Source: an uncultured Prevotella sp. (GTDB lineage Bacteria > Bacteroidota > Bacteroidia > Bacteroidales > Bacteroidaceae). Taken from it: a stretch of DNA of 53,339 bases. The stretch is from positions 1 to 53,339 of the forward strand of contig CAMHLV010000011.1 of the NCBI GenBank assembly GCA_946186115.1. The letters run 5' to 3'. Positions within the stretch are counted from its first letter, which is position 1, and each line of letters begins with the position of its first letter. Under the pieces are notes generated by a model, which had not been told where the DNA came from, searched no databases, and saw nothing but the letters and a program-made list of their open reading frames with translations. This document shows positions 1 to 7,833 of the stretch, piece by piece. Position numbers and translations under genes: made by a program.

Positions 1-147
1 AAGCCAAGTATTTTAAGTCCCTCCCATTCTGGGAAAAATAGGATGATCGGGGGACGGTTCTACTGATCATTTCTCGTCCGAATGTTTTGCCGTATAGAAA
101 TCTATTTCTACCTTGCGACCCTTCAAATTTGGGGTAATGACAAATCC

Positions 148-456
148 TTATCCAAATGCCAGAGGTTGTGAAACCTCGAATCGCAGACCGAGGGCACTGA
201 GGATTCTAAGGAACATGCCTGCACCAGGTTCTACGCTGCCATTCTCGATACGTGAGATATACGACTTGTTGGTACCTAGACGCTGAGCGAGTTCTTGCTG
301 AGTAACCTTCTCACGCTTACGGGCATCGCTGATGATCTGACCAACACAATAAGCGTAGGCTTCCTTGCGGAATGCCTCACGTTCAGGTGTTCCTACCTTT
401 CCGAAGCGTTCGTCCATCATGGCGTCAACGCTCATTACGTCATTTTTTTCCTGCAT
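148..456 (-). CDS. HigA-type XRE-family antitoxin
   Basis: A 102-residue antitoxin expected to bind and neutralise the toxin encoded just upstream and to repress their shared promoter. A Cro/C1-type helix-turn-helix lies at about residues 45-95 (QQELAQRLGTNKSYISRIENG), with an acidic, basic-patched N-terminus. Its start lies inside the 3' end of the toxin gene (17-bp overlap), so the order is toxin then antitoxin, as in HigBA and unlike most type II systems. Both partners look full length. The family call is firm; the specific HigA label rests on gene order. Confidence 0.88.
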   Translation of the reverse strand: MQEKNDVMSVDAMMDERFGKVGTPEREAFRKEAYAYCVGQIISDARKREKVTQQELAQRLGTNKSYISRIENGSVEPGAGMFLRILSALGLRFEVSQPLAFG

Positions 457-775
457 AATATTCTTTTTTTAATTGTATTGCCTTGTTGATTTCCTTTTCG
501 GGTGTCTTCTGTGTCTTCTTTTGGAAGCCGTTGAAGAGCATCACCACATTGCCGTCATCAAAGATGAAGAACACACGGAAGAGGTTTCCGCCATGTTCAG
601 CTCGGAGTTCAAATATCTCATCGCGTAGGTATTTGACAAAACTTGCATTGACACGCTCCTGCGTCTTTAGCATATCGATGACGTAGAACACCTTACGGGC
701 CTCTGCCTCATTAAGAGTGTCGATGAAGTCCTTGAAGTACGTCTTGTACGCTGATATGATTCTTTCGCGTTTCAT
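440..775 (-). CDS. RelE/HigB-type mRNA-interferase toxin
   Basis: A 111-residue RelE/ParE-superfamily toxin (phage-derived Gp49/HigB type), expected to cleave mRNA on the ribosome when its antitoxin is lost. The diagnostic core is the strand-rich stretch FELRAEHGGNLFRVFFIF followed by VVMLFNGFQKKTQKTP and a lysine-rich tail. I start at MKRERI (775), not 12 codons upstream, because the -7 box at 781-788 ends only 5 nt before this ATG. The mRNA is then leaderless or nearly so. The antitoxin gene overlaps its 3' end, indicating one transcript. Confidence 0.85.
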   Translation of the reverse strand: MKRERIISAYKTYFKDFIDTLNEAEARKVFYVIDMLKTQERVNASFVKYLRDEIFELRAEHGGNLFRVFFIFDDGNVVMLFNGFQKKTQKTPEKEINKAIQLKKEYYAGKK

Positions 776-780
776 GGCCG

Positions 781-788
781 CAAAGATA
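781..788 (-). promoter_or_regulatory. -7 box of the HigBA operon
   Basis: TATCTTTG on the minus strand, with a TTG about 20 nt upstream. It fits the Bacteroidota TAnnTTTG consensus and lies 5 nt from the toxin ATG, predicting a leaderless transcript. Confidence 0.6.
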
Positions 789-817
789 TAAAAAGTTTTC
801 AAATCAAGCAACTTTTA

Positions 818-1033
818 ATGCAAAAAAGTAATTATTTCACGAAAAAGAGGTCTTCGCTCGGCTCTGCCGCTTTGCTTGCAAAGAACACCTTCTTCCTCAT
901 CCTCTACGAAATGGGCATGGAAGATAAGGATGTGCGCCGCATCATGGGTATCACCCAAGAGGCCATCCGCATTCCCGAGCAAGCTCGCCTACCCGTAGCC
1001 TTTCGACAAGGTACAGGATTCAGCAGAATGTAA
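818..1033 (+). pseudogene. Possible HTH-protein remnant
   Basis: A 71-codon ORF divergent from HigBA. The stretch ILYEMGMEDKDVRRIMGI resembles the start of a recognition-helix segment of the LuxR/sigma-like C-terminal domains common in Bacteroidota regulators. The rest (RIPEQARLPVAF) does not continue the domain. I read it as a fragment of a larger regulator, possibly not expressed. Another frame of the same DNA runs on into the repeat at 1043-1094. Confidence 0.25.
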
Positions 1034-1042
1034 GAAAGTAGG

Positions 1043-1094
1043 AAAAAGTCATGCAAAAAAACTCGGCGAAACCCGAAAAAAGGTCGCTGAGGGT
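1043..1094 (+). repeat. Degenerate direct repeat, copy A
   Basis: It matches 1952-2004 at about 29 of 33 core positions (ctcggcgaaacc...gagggt). Both copies encode LGET(R/K)KKVAEG in one frame, so both look like pieces of the same lost coding sequence. The two copies flank the zeta toxin-antitoxin region. Confidence 0.5.
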
Positions 1095-1235
1095 ACAGAT
1101 CCTAACCTAGGTAAAGAGTTTTTGGTATTAAAGGGTTTAACTTCATGTTATTTTATGCGAATTATTTGATTGTCATCGAATTTTGTCACGACTCAATAAA
1201 GATAATTAATTTTCTCTATTTTCGCTGTTCCAAAA

Positions 1236-1266
1236 TTTGATTGTTCAGAAATTATTCGTAAATTTG
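1236..1266 (+). promoter_or_regulatory. Promoter of the zeta-type TA operon
   Basis: TTTG at 1236-1239, 19 nt of spacer, then TAAATTTG at 1259-1266, close to ideal for a Bacteroidota primary-sigma promoter. The antitoxin ATG is 27 nt downstream. Confidence 0.65.
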
Positions 1267-1292
1267 CAGCCGAGAACAAAAAGATTACGATT

Positions 1293-1469
1293 ATGAATCC
1301 TACAATTGACACATATCGGTTGACAAGTATGGAGGAGCCTTCGGATGCTGTGCTTTCACAGTTGATGAAGGAGGCTGCCGAGGAGGCTAAACGTACAAAT
1401 GAAGAGGCTACAACCCGCTTCTTTGAAAAGATGCGAGAGGATGCGCAGAAGATTCCAGCCACATGGTAG
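1293..1469 (+). CDS. Small antitoxin-like partner of the zeta toxin
   Basis: A 58-residue acidic, helical protein (MNPTIDTYRLTSMEEPSDAV... ending KIPATW) placed directly behind a strong promoter. Its stop codon overlaps the zeta-toxin start (the toxin ATG begins at 1463), the coupling typical of toxin-antitoxin pairs. It shows no recognisable fold beyond a predicted helix rich in Glu, Ala and Lys. It looks intact although the toxin is truncated. The antitoxin role is inferred from position and size. Confidence 0.6.
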   Translation: MNPTIDTYRLTSMEEPSDAVLSQLMKEAAEEAKRTNEEATTRFFEKMREDAQKIPATW

Positions 1470-1825
1470 CCACTGTTCACAAGCCCGTTCTTATTCTCAT
1501 CGCCGGACCAAATGGTTCGGGCAAGACAACCATAACCACTCAAATATTGCATCATGAGTGGATGGAGAATGCCATATATATCAACCCAGACCAAATTGCC
1601 AACGATAAATTCGGTGACTGGAATTCTCAAGAGGCCATCATGCAATCCGTGAAATATTGCGAGGCATTGCGTGAGGAGTGTCTGCGCGAAAAGAAAAGCC
1701 TGATCTTTGAAACCGTTCTTTCTGCTGATGATAAGATTGACTACATCCGTCGTGCCCATGAGGCGGGATTCTTTATTCGATTCTTCTTCGTAGCCACATT
1801 TATGAGAGGGCGAGCAGTGCGGTGA
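1463..1825 (+). pseudogene. Zeta-type toxin kinase, truncated
   Basis: The N-terminal part of a zeta-toxin/AAA kinase, a family that phosphorylates UDP-N-acetyl sugars or related small molecules. The P-loop GPNGSGKT is at residues 15-22, followed by INPDQIA and the FETVLSADDKIDYIRRA helix. Homology holds up to FFVAT (about residue 112, base 1800), then switches to an unrelated tail (FMRGRAVR). Full-length relatives run to roughly 190-200 residues, so the C-terminal half is missing. The break coincides with the 3' end of a minus-strand fragment. Probably inactive. Confidence 0.75.
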
Positions 1826-1913
1826 TGATTTGGCGCCATTCCACGATGTTATCCGCTCGACCTTTGGTCGCTTGCAAGGCAAGAACATCGCAAAACCTTT
1901 CCTTCTTGTTCAT
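1800..1913 (-). CDS. 37-residue ORF, probable N-terminal gene fragment
   Basis: A minus-strand ORF beginning MNKKERFCDVLALQ and ending ITALLALS, with an amphipathic helical look. A TAACTTCG box (1943-1950) lies about 30 nt upstream of its ATG. Its stop falls exactly at the point where the zeta toxin is broken, so I infer that this is the 5' end of another gene joined to the toxin gene by recombination. Family not recognised. Confidence 0.35.
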   Translation of the reverse strand: MNKKERFCDVLALQATKGRADNIVEWRQIITALLALS

Positions 1914-1951
1914 ATTCTTTTTTTTTTATACGTTTCGTGCTGCGAAGTTAC

Positions 1952-2004
1952 AAAAAGTTATACGAAAAAGCCTCGGCGAAACCAAGAAAAAGGTCGCCGA
2001 GGGT
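1952..2004 (+). repeat. Degenerate direct repeat, copy B
   Basis: Partner of 1043-1094. One frame reads SLGETKKKVAEGESPCIRW then stops. The stretch 1914-2225 otherwise holds no gene I trust: a possible promoter, this repeat, the low-confidence ORF at 1958-2224 and the 31-bp repeat at 2116-2146. Confidence 0.5.
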
Positions 2005-2224
2005 GAAAGTCCCTGCATCCGATGGTGAGCGTGGTGAACTTAGGGTTGGCCAAACCGATGAAGCACATGCGCCACACCAAAACTACGGCATCATGATGAT
2101 TCCATCGGACTTTGGAAATATCTGAACCAATGATATGAAGAAGGCCCCAACATTCACATAGAACAGCATTTACCACCGTTCTGATTTCATCCTGCGTGCG
2201 CAAAATGGAATCAAAGTCAGTCAT
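1958..2224 (-). CDS. Doubtful ORF after the acetyltransferase
   Basis: Its ATG lies one base after the acetyltransferase stop codon, as if translationally coupled. The first 36 codons (MTDFDSILRTQDEIRTVVNA...) look like protein, but the remainder reads through the repeat into the opposite strand of decayed DNA. It contains the segment GLLHIIGSDI, which recurs at 24887-24917. Probably the intact start of a broken gene. No family recognised. Confidence 0.25.
   Translation of the reverse strand: MTDFDSILRTQDEIRTVVNAVLCECWGLLHIIGSDISKVRWNHHDAVVLVWRMCFIGLANPKFTTLTIGCRDFHPRRPFSWFRRGFFV
2116..2146. repeat. 31-bp dispersed repeat, copy 1
   Basis: Matches 24887-24917 at 30 of 31 positions (aaatatctgaacc / atgatatgaagaaggcc). 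The minus strand reads GLLHIIGSDI in both places. Confidence 0.7.
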
Positions 2225-2225
2225 T

Positions 2226-2780
2226 CTACAGATTCTTCACTACCTTACATGGATTACCGACTGCTAACGTATTGGATGGAATATTGCGAGTAACCACTGA
2301 TCCAGCTCCAATGGTCACGTTGTCGCCGATGGAGACACCAGGTAGTATGGTGACACTGCCTCCAATCCAGACGTTATTTCCAATAGTAACAGGCTTTGCC
2401 CATTCCTGACGGGTATTCCGTTCTACAGGATCTGTGCTATGACAAGCGGTATAGATACTGACGTTTGGACCAATAAAACAGTCATCGCCGATGGTAACAC
2501 GTGCTTCATCGAGAACGGTGAAGTTGAAGTTGGCAAAGAATCGTTTGCCTATGCTGATCTGTTTGCCATAGTCACAGCGAAACGGTTGATTGATGAGGAA
2601 ATATTCGTCGCCAGTATGCCCCAGCAGGCTTTTTAGGATATTCTTCATTCGCAGGGTCTCTGATGGACGGAGCATGTTAAACTCATACAGGATCTCTCGT
2701 GTATTCTGCAGTTCTGCAATCAATTCTGGCGTTGTGGCATCATAGACCATTCCTGCCAACATCTTCTCTTTTTCAGTCAT
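2226..2780 (-). CDS. Maltose/galactoside-type sugar O-acetyltransferase
   Basis: A 184-residue left-handed beta-helix acetyltransferase of the maltose acetyltransferase/LacA group, transferring acetyl from acetyl-CoA to a sugar hydroxyl in the cytoplasm. The N-terminal cap MTEKEKMLAGMVYDATTPEL is diagnostic. Hexapeptide repeats follow (VTIGDDCFIGPNVSIYTACHS, VTIGNNVWIGGSVTILPGV), with the catalytic His in TACHS and the CoA-binding tail GAGSVVTRNIPSNTLAVGNPCKVV. I use the start at 2780 because the cap begins there; the 37 codons upstream do not resemble the family. True substrate unknown. Confidence 0.9.
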   Translation of the reverse strand: MTEKEKMLAGMVYDATTPELIAELQNTREILYEFNMLRPSETLRMKNILKSLLGHTGDEYFLINQPFRCDYGKQISIGKRFFANFNFTVLDEARVTIGDDCFIGPNVSIYTACHSTDPVERNTRQEWAKPVTIGNNVWIGGSVTILPGVSIGDNVTIGAGSVVTRNIPSNTLAVGNPCKVVKNL

Positions 2781-2960
2781 AATACTCAATTTGCAGTTGT
2801 TAGGTGACGTCGAAATCATCGTGGAAGTCATCATTTCACCTATCTTCTTGTATTCCATATTTTCATAAACTATCATAAAACTACAGTGCAAATATAGCTA
2901 TAATTCCGTAATTATCACTATCTTTGCCGATAGTTTTAAGTGAATTTTGATATTATCGAC

Positions 2961-3161
2961 ATGGATTACCTGCCCAAAGACCCTGCTATACTGGTTTCGA
3001 GCGTGAACATGCTCCTGCGTGACGAGGAGTTTGACACGCTGGAAGCACTGTGCTATGCATTCAGCAGAGATCCAAAGCAGATAAAGGAATACCTCCACAA
3101 AAGAGGCTTTGTCTGGAGTGAGCAACAGAAACAGTTCAGGCCAATAGGCTACGACCAATGA
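2961..3161 (+). CDS. DUF4250 domain protein
   Basis: A 66-residue protein with the DUF4250 signature LPKDPAILVSSVNMLLRDEEFDTLEALCYAF, followed by a short winged-helix-like tail (IKEYLHKRGFVWSEQQKQF). Function unknown; the fold suggests a small nucleic-acid or protein-binding module. An upstream GTG at 2940 is in frame, but ATG 2961 matches the family start. Its stop overlaps the next ORF (ATGA). Confidence 0.75.
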   Translation: MDYLPKDPAILVSSVNMLLRDEEFDTLEALCYAFSRDPKQIKEYLHKRGFVWSEQQKQFRPIGYDQ

Positions 3162-3403
3162 TTACGAAGGACAGCATAGAGACCGCATATAGCTTTCTGC
3201 ATCAAAAGCGGAACGTCTATATCCATTCTACCCTCGACTGGCAGAAGGATGACATAGAACTGGCTATTGGCAGCTATGTGGATGACATGAGTCAGGAACT
3301 CTATGAGGCCATTTCTGATGGCAGGACTGATTTCTTAAGAGACCACAAACGGTTTGGAGATGATATCACTCTGGCTGTTGAGAGTTTAGAGAAAAAGTTA
3401 TAA
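3158..3403 (+). CDS. Hypothetical protein, 81 aa
   Basis: A compact acidic, helical protein (MITKDSIETAYSFLHQKRNVYIH... LAVESLEKKL) overlapping the DUF4250 gene by 4 bp and followed 8 bp later by the next gene. Translational coupling suggests a three-gene unit. I do not recognise the family; no signal peptide or membrane segment. Confidence 0.6.
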   Translation: MITKDSIETAYSFLHQKRNVYIHSTLDWQKDDIELAIGSYVDDMSQELYEAISDGRTDFLRDHKRFGDDITLAVESLEKKL

Positions 3404-3411
3404 GAAGATAT

Positions 3412-4017
3412 ATGGAGAATTTTGAAGAGATACTGAGAAAAGACTTGCACCAGTTCCTGTTGTCGATAAAGGAGGTGGATGAGCGGCTGCCGGAATGTCC
3501 TGATGTCGAAGAGAAATGGGAAGAGATAGCCAAGGCATATATTCCCGATGGTATCAGGGAGTTCCAGGACTTCCCATCGGCATCACTCGGCTGGATGATG
3601 TATATCGGCATGGCCGTGGCCAAGATGTGGGACACCGAATGGGAAGTGATGGAGCAGCGAGAGCAGAGTGATGCTTGCATCGACTCTGCCGAGTCGCGAA
3701 AGAACTCGACCGAAGGTCAAATCTATTCAAAGATTGAAGACCTCTATGCCTATATGCGCGACAAGCGAGGCTATGACAGCATGGATGAATACATCCGTGA
3801 GGAAGTGCTTTTGCTGCAGGGTGTTGATTACACCATTCTAGAGAAGGTGACGGGCGAATGTGCCTCACGAGTCTATAATGCCCTGATGCACCAACATCTG
3901 GAGCCAGGAACAAAGGAGGCCTTCAATGGCTATGTTGTTTGCCTGCACCAGCTTTACTTGATGGGAGCTGCCATGCAACTGAAACGGATGGGCTATCGCA
4001 TGACGAAGATGAACTGA
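3412..4017 (+). CDS. Conserved Bacteroidales hypothetical carrying an in-frame repeat insert
   Basis: A 201-residue soluble, helix-rich protein of unknown function. The two flanks (FQDFPSASLGWMMYIGMAVAKMWD and YAYMRDKRGYDSMDEYIREEVL) look conserved. Between them, residues about 80-105 (MEQREQSDACIDSAESRKNS) form a low-complexity polar stretch that matches DNA at 26126-26186 in a different gene and a different frame. I infer an in-frame mobile insertion tolerated by the protein. Last gene of the DUF4250 unit. Confidence 0.65.
   Translation: MENFEEILRKDLHQFLLSIKEVDERLPECPDVEEKWEEIAKAYIPDGIREFQDFPSASLGWMMYIGMAVAKMWDTEWEVMEQREQSDACIDSAESRKNSTEGQIYSKIEDLYAYMRDKRGYDSMDEYIREEVLLLQGVDYTILEKVTGECASRVYNALMHQHLEPGTKEAFNGYVVCLHQLYLMGAAMQLKRMGYRMTKMN
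3649..3726 (+). repeat. Intragenic dispersed element, copy 1
   Basis: Ungapped similarity to 26126-26203: about 49 of the first 60 bases agree, with 30 of the first 33. This copy also contains the perfect hairpin CGACTC-TGCC-GAGTCG. Confidence 0.55.
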
Positions 4018-4056
4018 TATTAAGAAGATAATAAACCCTTGGCGCAACCATCCTGT

Positions 4057-4080
4057 GTACAACTGCTTCAGCTGTTGTAC
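4057..4080. repeat. 7-bp inverted repeat
   Basis: GTACAAC, 10-nt loop, GTTGTAC, 40 nt after the 3412-4017 gene. It lacks a T-run, so it is at best a weak terminator. The 330-bp gap 4018-4346 otherwise holds the hairpin at 4178 and the receptor promoter. Confidence 0.35.
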
Positions 4081-4177
4081 TGAGAATCCTATCGGTCTAT
4101 CAAACATTGATTAGCTTATCGTAATACGTCACTTTTGGTAAGCGATTCCACAAGATTTATAATACACAAAAAAAATT

Positions 4178-4201
4178 GGGAATGTACTTTTGTACATTCC
4201 C
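4178..4201. repeat. Perfect 10-bp inverted repeat upstream of the receptor
   Basis: GGGAATGTAC-tttt-GTACATTCCC, about 110 bp upstream of the receptor -7 box. On the minus strand it is followed by AATTTTTTTT, the form of an intrinsic terminator, but no minus-strand gene leads into it. It may instead be an operator. Purpose unresolved. Confidence 0.55.
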
Positions 4202-4288
4202 CGAATGGTTTCGAATCGAATTAACCTATAATTATAATCGTCAGAACATTTTACGTTGGTATCATTGAAAAATCATTATAAATAAGGA

Positions 4289-4319
4289 TTGCATACAAAA
4301 GGAATTAGTCGTACTTTTG
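4289..4319 (+). promoter_or_regulatory. Promoter of receptor-hemG unit
   Basis: TTG at 4289, then TACTTTTG at 4312-4319. Transcription from here excludes the ORF start at 4317 and supports ATG 4347. Confidence 0.55.
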
Positions 4320-4346
4320 CAGTCGATTTTTTTAACAAAAACTAAA

Positions 4347-6425
4347 ATGGATATTAAAGATTGTTTTTTATTGGCTTCTATGATGCCTATGATGGCTTTT
4401 GCCGAAGGTGTAGAAGAATCGAAAGATTCTACTATCGCTAAACATTTTGATGTAGAAGAAGTAACCGTAGTGGGATTCAAACAAGACAAACAAGACCGCG
4501 ACCCCGTCGCAGTCACTTCGCTTTCTGAAGCTTTCGTTCATAACACCGAAATGCTAAGCATCAAGGATCTTGGCTACACAGTACCGAATTTCTATATACC
4601 TGAATATGGTACCCGACAGAACTCACCGGTATTTGTACGTGGCGTCGGCTCTAAGACAAATGGTCCTACCGTGGGATTCTATATCGACGGTGTACCTCAC
4701 ATGGAGCGGTCATCGTTTGACGATGACTTGTTTGACATATCTGCATTAGAAGTGCTGCGTGGCCCACAGGGAACGCTCTACGGACGCAACTGTATTGGTG
4801 GAATCATTAATGCCTACACCCACTCGCCACTGGAGTTTGAGGGAACACGCATCAAGGCTGGCTATGGCAACTATAATGACATGGTGGTTAATGCTTATCA
4901 TTATAATAAGGTGAGCGACAAACTGGGTTTTGCCGTCAACGGCAGCTATCATCATAACGACGGATACTTCCGTAATGTATATAACGACAGTAAGGTAGAT
5001 AAATTTAACGAGGGATTCCTTAGAGGCAGAATCTTCTTCAAACCTACCGATAGATGGACGGTTACAGCAGACATCAGCTATCGTAACAGCGATCAGGGTG
5101 GCTATCCCTATGCACTCTATGATACTGAAACAGAGAAGACTGGCGACATCAACTATAATCGCTACAGCTGGTATCTCAGGCAACTGACGACGGCTGGCCT
5201 GAATGCACGATTCGAAGGCAGAACCTTCAGCTTTAACAGCCAGACTGCCTATCAATATATTGATGATCACCAGGCGATTGACCAGGACTTTACCGACAAG
5301 GATCTCTATTGGGTTGAACAGCGTGTCCGTCAGAACATATTCAGCGAGGAGCTGACACTGAAATCAAATGTAGAAAGCAGATATCAATGGATATTCGGTG
5401 CGTTCTTCTTCAGCGATAATTATAAGAGGCAGCTATATACGACCTATATTGCCCAAAATTTCTGTACCCCAAAATTCTACGACACACTTACAACAGGTCT
5501 GTCGGTTTATCACCAGTCAAAATTGAACATCTTTGGCGGACTAAGTGCGCAAGTAGGTCTGCGCTTCGACTACGAACATGCAAAGGAAGATTATACTGCT
5601 TATCAGACCGAGCCGTGGGTTACAGCAAATGGAACCCCAACAGACACATACAATAGCAAATTGAACTTCACCCAACTTACACCAAAGTTCACATTAGAAT
5701 ATCTGAGTGTCAATAATCAGTTGGTATATGCCTCAGTAACAAGAGGCTATAAGACAGGTGGTTTTAACTCGATCTTTATTCAAGACGATGAACGCACCTA
5801 CGATCCTGAGTACAACTGGAACTACGAAGTGGGCGCAAAGACATCGTTGTTTAACCACGTGCTTCAGGCTGAATTGACTCTGTTCTATGTTGACTGGCGT
5901 CACCAACAGATTACACAGACCATCGCTGGTGTGGGAAACATCACCCGCAACGCTGGGCACTCTGACAGCAAAGGCCTAGAGTTGGCAATTACTTTCCGTC
6001 CGATACGCCCGTTGGTATTCCACCTTAATTATGGTTATACCTATGCCAGATTCCTGGATTACAAGCGCAGCGAGACTATCGACTATACAGGACTGATGCT
6101 ACCTCTAGTACCTCGCCACACTTTGTCGCTCAATGGCAGTTACACACTGCTACCCGAGAATTCAATCATTGACCGTATGGTATTCGGTGCTGGTGTAAAT
6201 GGTATTGGTAAGATCTATTGGAACGAAGACAATGCTGTAAGTCAACCCTTCTATGCCCTGCTGAACGCCAAGATAAGTGCCAGTATCGGTAACGTGACTT
6301 GGGAGGTTTGGGGTAAGAATCTTACCAACACCGACTATCTGACCTACTACTTTAAGTCGGGTGCAAGCTATGGACAAACAGGGCGTCCCATCACATTTGG
6401 CACATCACTGATTCTTGATTTATAG
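4347..6425 (+). CDS. TonB-dependent outer-membrane receptor
   Basis: A 692-residue receptor: short signal peptide (MDIKDCFLLASMMPMMAFAEG), TonB box-like segment EEVTVVGF, plug domain with VFVRGVGSKTNGPTVGFYIDG and LEVLRGPQGTLYGRNCIGGIIN, then a 22-strand-type barrel ending in LGTSL-like strand residues (FGTSLILDL, terminal aromatic/hydrophobic pattern). It lacks the carboxypeptidase-regulatory N-domain of SusC proteins, so it resembles siderophore/heme/corrinoid-type receptors. protoporphyrinogen oxidase follows 39 bp downstream on the same strand, which suggests a porphyrin or heme ligand. That substrate is an inference from context. Confidence 0.9.
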   Translation: MDIKDCFLLASMMPMMAFAEGVEESKDSTIAKHFDVEEVTVVGFKQDKQDRDPVAVTSLSEAFVHNTEMLSIKDLGYTVPNFYIPEYGTRQNSPVFVRGVGSKTNGPTVGFYIDGVPHMERSSFDDDLFDISALEVLRGPQGTLYGRNCIGGIINAYTHSPLEFEGTRIKAGYGNYNDMVVNAYHYNKVSDKLGFAVNGSYHHNDGYFRNVYNDSKVDKFNEGFLRGRIFFKPTDRWTVTADISYRNSDQGGYPYALYDTETEKTGDINYNRYSWYLRQLTTAGLNARFEGRTFSFNSQTAYQYIDDHQAIDQDFTDKDLYWVEQRVRQNIFSEELTLKSNVESRYQWIFGAFFFSDNYKRQLYTTYIAQNFCTPKFYDTLTTGLSVYHQSKLNIFGGLSAQVGLRFDYEHAKEDYTAYQTEPWVTANGTPTDTYNSKLNFTQLTPKFTLEYLSVNNQLVYASVTRGYKTGGFNSIFIQDDERTYDPEYNWNYEVGAKTSLFNHVLQAELTLFYVDWRHQQITQTIAGVGNITRNAGHSDSKGLELAITFRPIRPLVFHLNYGYTYARFLDYKRSETIDYTGLMLPLVPRHTLSLNGSYTLLPENSIIDRMVFGAGVNGIGKIYWNEDNAVSQPFYALLNAKISASIGNVTWEVWGKNLTNTDYLTYYFKSGASYGQTGRPITFGTSLILDL

Positions 6426-6464
6426 TCATGTAAGCGTAAAGTCATAACCATACAGATTTAAGTG

Positions 6465-7829
6465 ATGGCACATCATGATACAGTAATTATAGGAGCTGGA
6501 CTAACAGGACTCAGTACGGCTTTTCATCTTAAGAAACATGGCATCGACGCTGTGGTTCTGGAAAAAGAGAACAGGATAGGCGGACAGATACGTACATTTA
6601 CGGAAGACGGTTTTACTTTTGAAAGCGGACCTAATACAGGTGTTGTATCCTTTCCGGAAGTAGCTGAATTGTTTCAACAACTGGATGGCAAATGCGAGTT
6701 GGAAATAGCCCGCGAGTCGTCGAAACGCCGACTGATATGGAAAGGTTCGCGTTTCCATGCTTTGCCATCAGGATTGGTCAGTGCTGTCAGAACACCTCTT
6801 TTCACTCTATGTGATAAGTTCAGAATACTTGGTGAGCCTTGGCGTAAGAGAGGTACAGACCCCAACGAATCTGTAGGGGCATTGGCTTGTCGCCGATTAG
6901 GCAAGTCGTTCTATGAATACGCTGTAGATCCTTTCGTGTCTGGCGTATATGCAGGCGACCCCATGAAACTGACTACCCGTTATGCGCTACCCAAACTATA
7001 TAGGCTCGAAGCAGAACATGGCAGTTTTATTCGCGGCAGCATTGCTAAAGCACGTGAACCAAAGACTGAAAGAGACCGTCTGGTTACGAAGAAAGTGTTT
7101 TCGGCTGTTGGCGGTCTACAGCGTATGGTAGAAGCCATGGGTAAGGATTTGAGAATCGTTACAGATGCAAAGGATATCAAGGTGATGCCTGTTGGTGATG
7201 GTATATGGCGGGTAACTTATAACGGGGCAAATCAGATAGAGTGCCGAAGCATAGTAACCACAGTGGGTGCATACGCACTACCGGATTTACTGCCATTTAT
7301 AGACTCAGAGCGTATGCAGAAGATGACGAGTCTTTTCTATGCACCCATCATTCAGGTGAGTCTTGGCATCAAAGATGCCAGTGGTTTGGTACGCCCTGCT
7401 TTTGGTGGACTCATTCCTTCAAAAGAGAAGAAGCGTGTGTTGGGTATTCTCTTCCCTTCAGAATGCTTCGATAGAAGGTCACCGGAAGGTGGTGCACTAT
7501 ACTCCTTCTTTATTGGCGGCGCTCGTCATACTGACTATATGCAGAAGACAGATGATGAGATTCGCGAAATAGCTATCGAGGCCTTCCACTCCATGCTGAA
7601 ATACCCCATAGATATGAAGCCCGATATGATAAAGATATTTCGTCACGAACGAGCCATACCCCAATATATGAGCGACAGCGGCGAACGCTTTATGATTATC
7701 GACGAGCTACAGTCTCAATATCCGGGTCTTATCCTGGCTGGCAACATGCGCGATGGCATCGGCATGGGAAACCGGATCCATCAGGGTGCTGAAGTGGCAA
7801 TACAAATATCTGGATATCTGTCTCAGTAA
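6465..7829 (+). CDS. hemG: Protoporphyrinogen oxidase
   Basis: A 454-residue FAD-dependent amine-oxidase-fold enzyme that oxidises protoporphyrinogen IX to protoporphyrin IX near the end of heme synthesis. The dinucleotide-binding motif is TVIIGAGLTGLSTAFHLKKHG, then EKENRIGGQIRT. FESGPNTG and the C-terminal LAGNMRDGIGMGNRIHQGAEVA match the HemY-type PPOX family. I start at ATG 6465; a GTG lies just upstream. Co-oriented with the TonB receptor and 39 bp behind it. No other heme-synthesis gene is in the window, consistent with salvage of an imported tetrapyrrole. Confidence 0.92.
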   Translation: MAHHDTVIIGAGLTGLSTAFHLKKHGIDAVVLEKENRIGGQIRTFTEDGFTFESGPNTGVVSFPEVAELFQQLDGKCELEIARESSKRRLIWKGSRFHALPSGLVSAVRTPLFTLCDKFRILGEPWRKRGTDPNESVGALACRRLGKSFYEYAVDPFVSGVYAGDPMKLTTRYALPKLYRLEAEHGSFIRGSIAKAREPKTERDRLVTKKVFSAVGGLQRMVEAMGKDLRIVTDAKDIKVMPVGDGIWRVTYNGANQIECRSIVTTVGAYALPDLLPFIDSERMQKMTSLFYAPIIQVSLGIKDASGLVRPAFGGLIPSKEKKRVLGILFPSECFDRRSPEGGALYSFFIGGARHTDYMQKTDDEIREIAIEAFHSMLKYPIDMKPDMIKIFRHERAIPQYMSDSGERFMIIDELQSQYPGLILAGNMRDGIGMGNRIHQGAEVAIQISGYLSQ

Positions 7830-7833
7830 TCCC

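Noticed and set aside
1..147. Coding remnant at the window start
   Set aside because: The minus-strand frame after the antitoxin stop reads VITPNLKGRKVEIDFYTAK, which looks protein-like but is too short to assign.
1193..1888. 231-codon minus-strand ORF over the zeta locus
   Set aside because: It runs antisense to the antitoxin and P-loop kinase, both of which have clear motifs and a promoter; composition is shadow-like.
4178..4201. Terminator of an upstream plus-strand gene
   Set aside because: The T-run is on the other strand and the nearest plus-strand gene ends 160 bp away; I list it as an unassigned palindrome.
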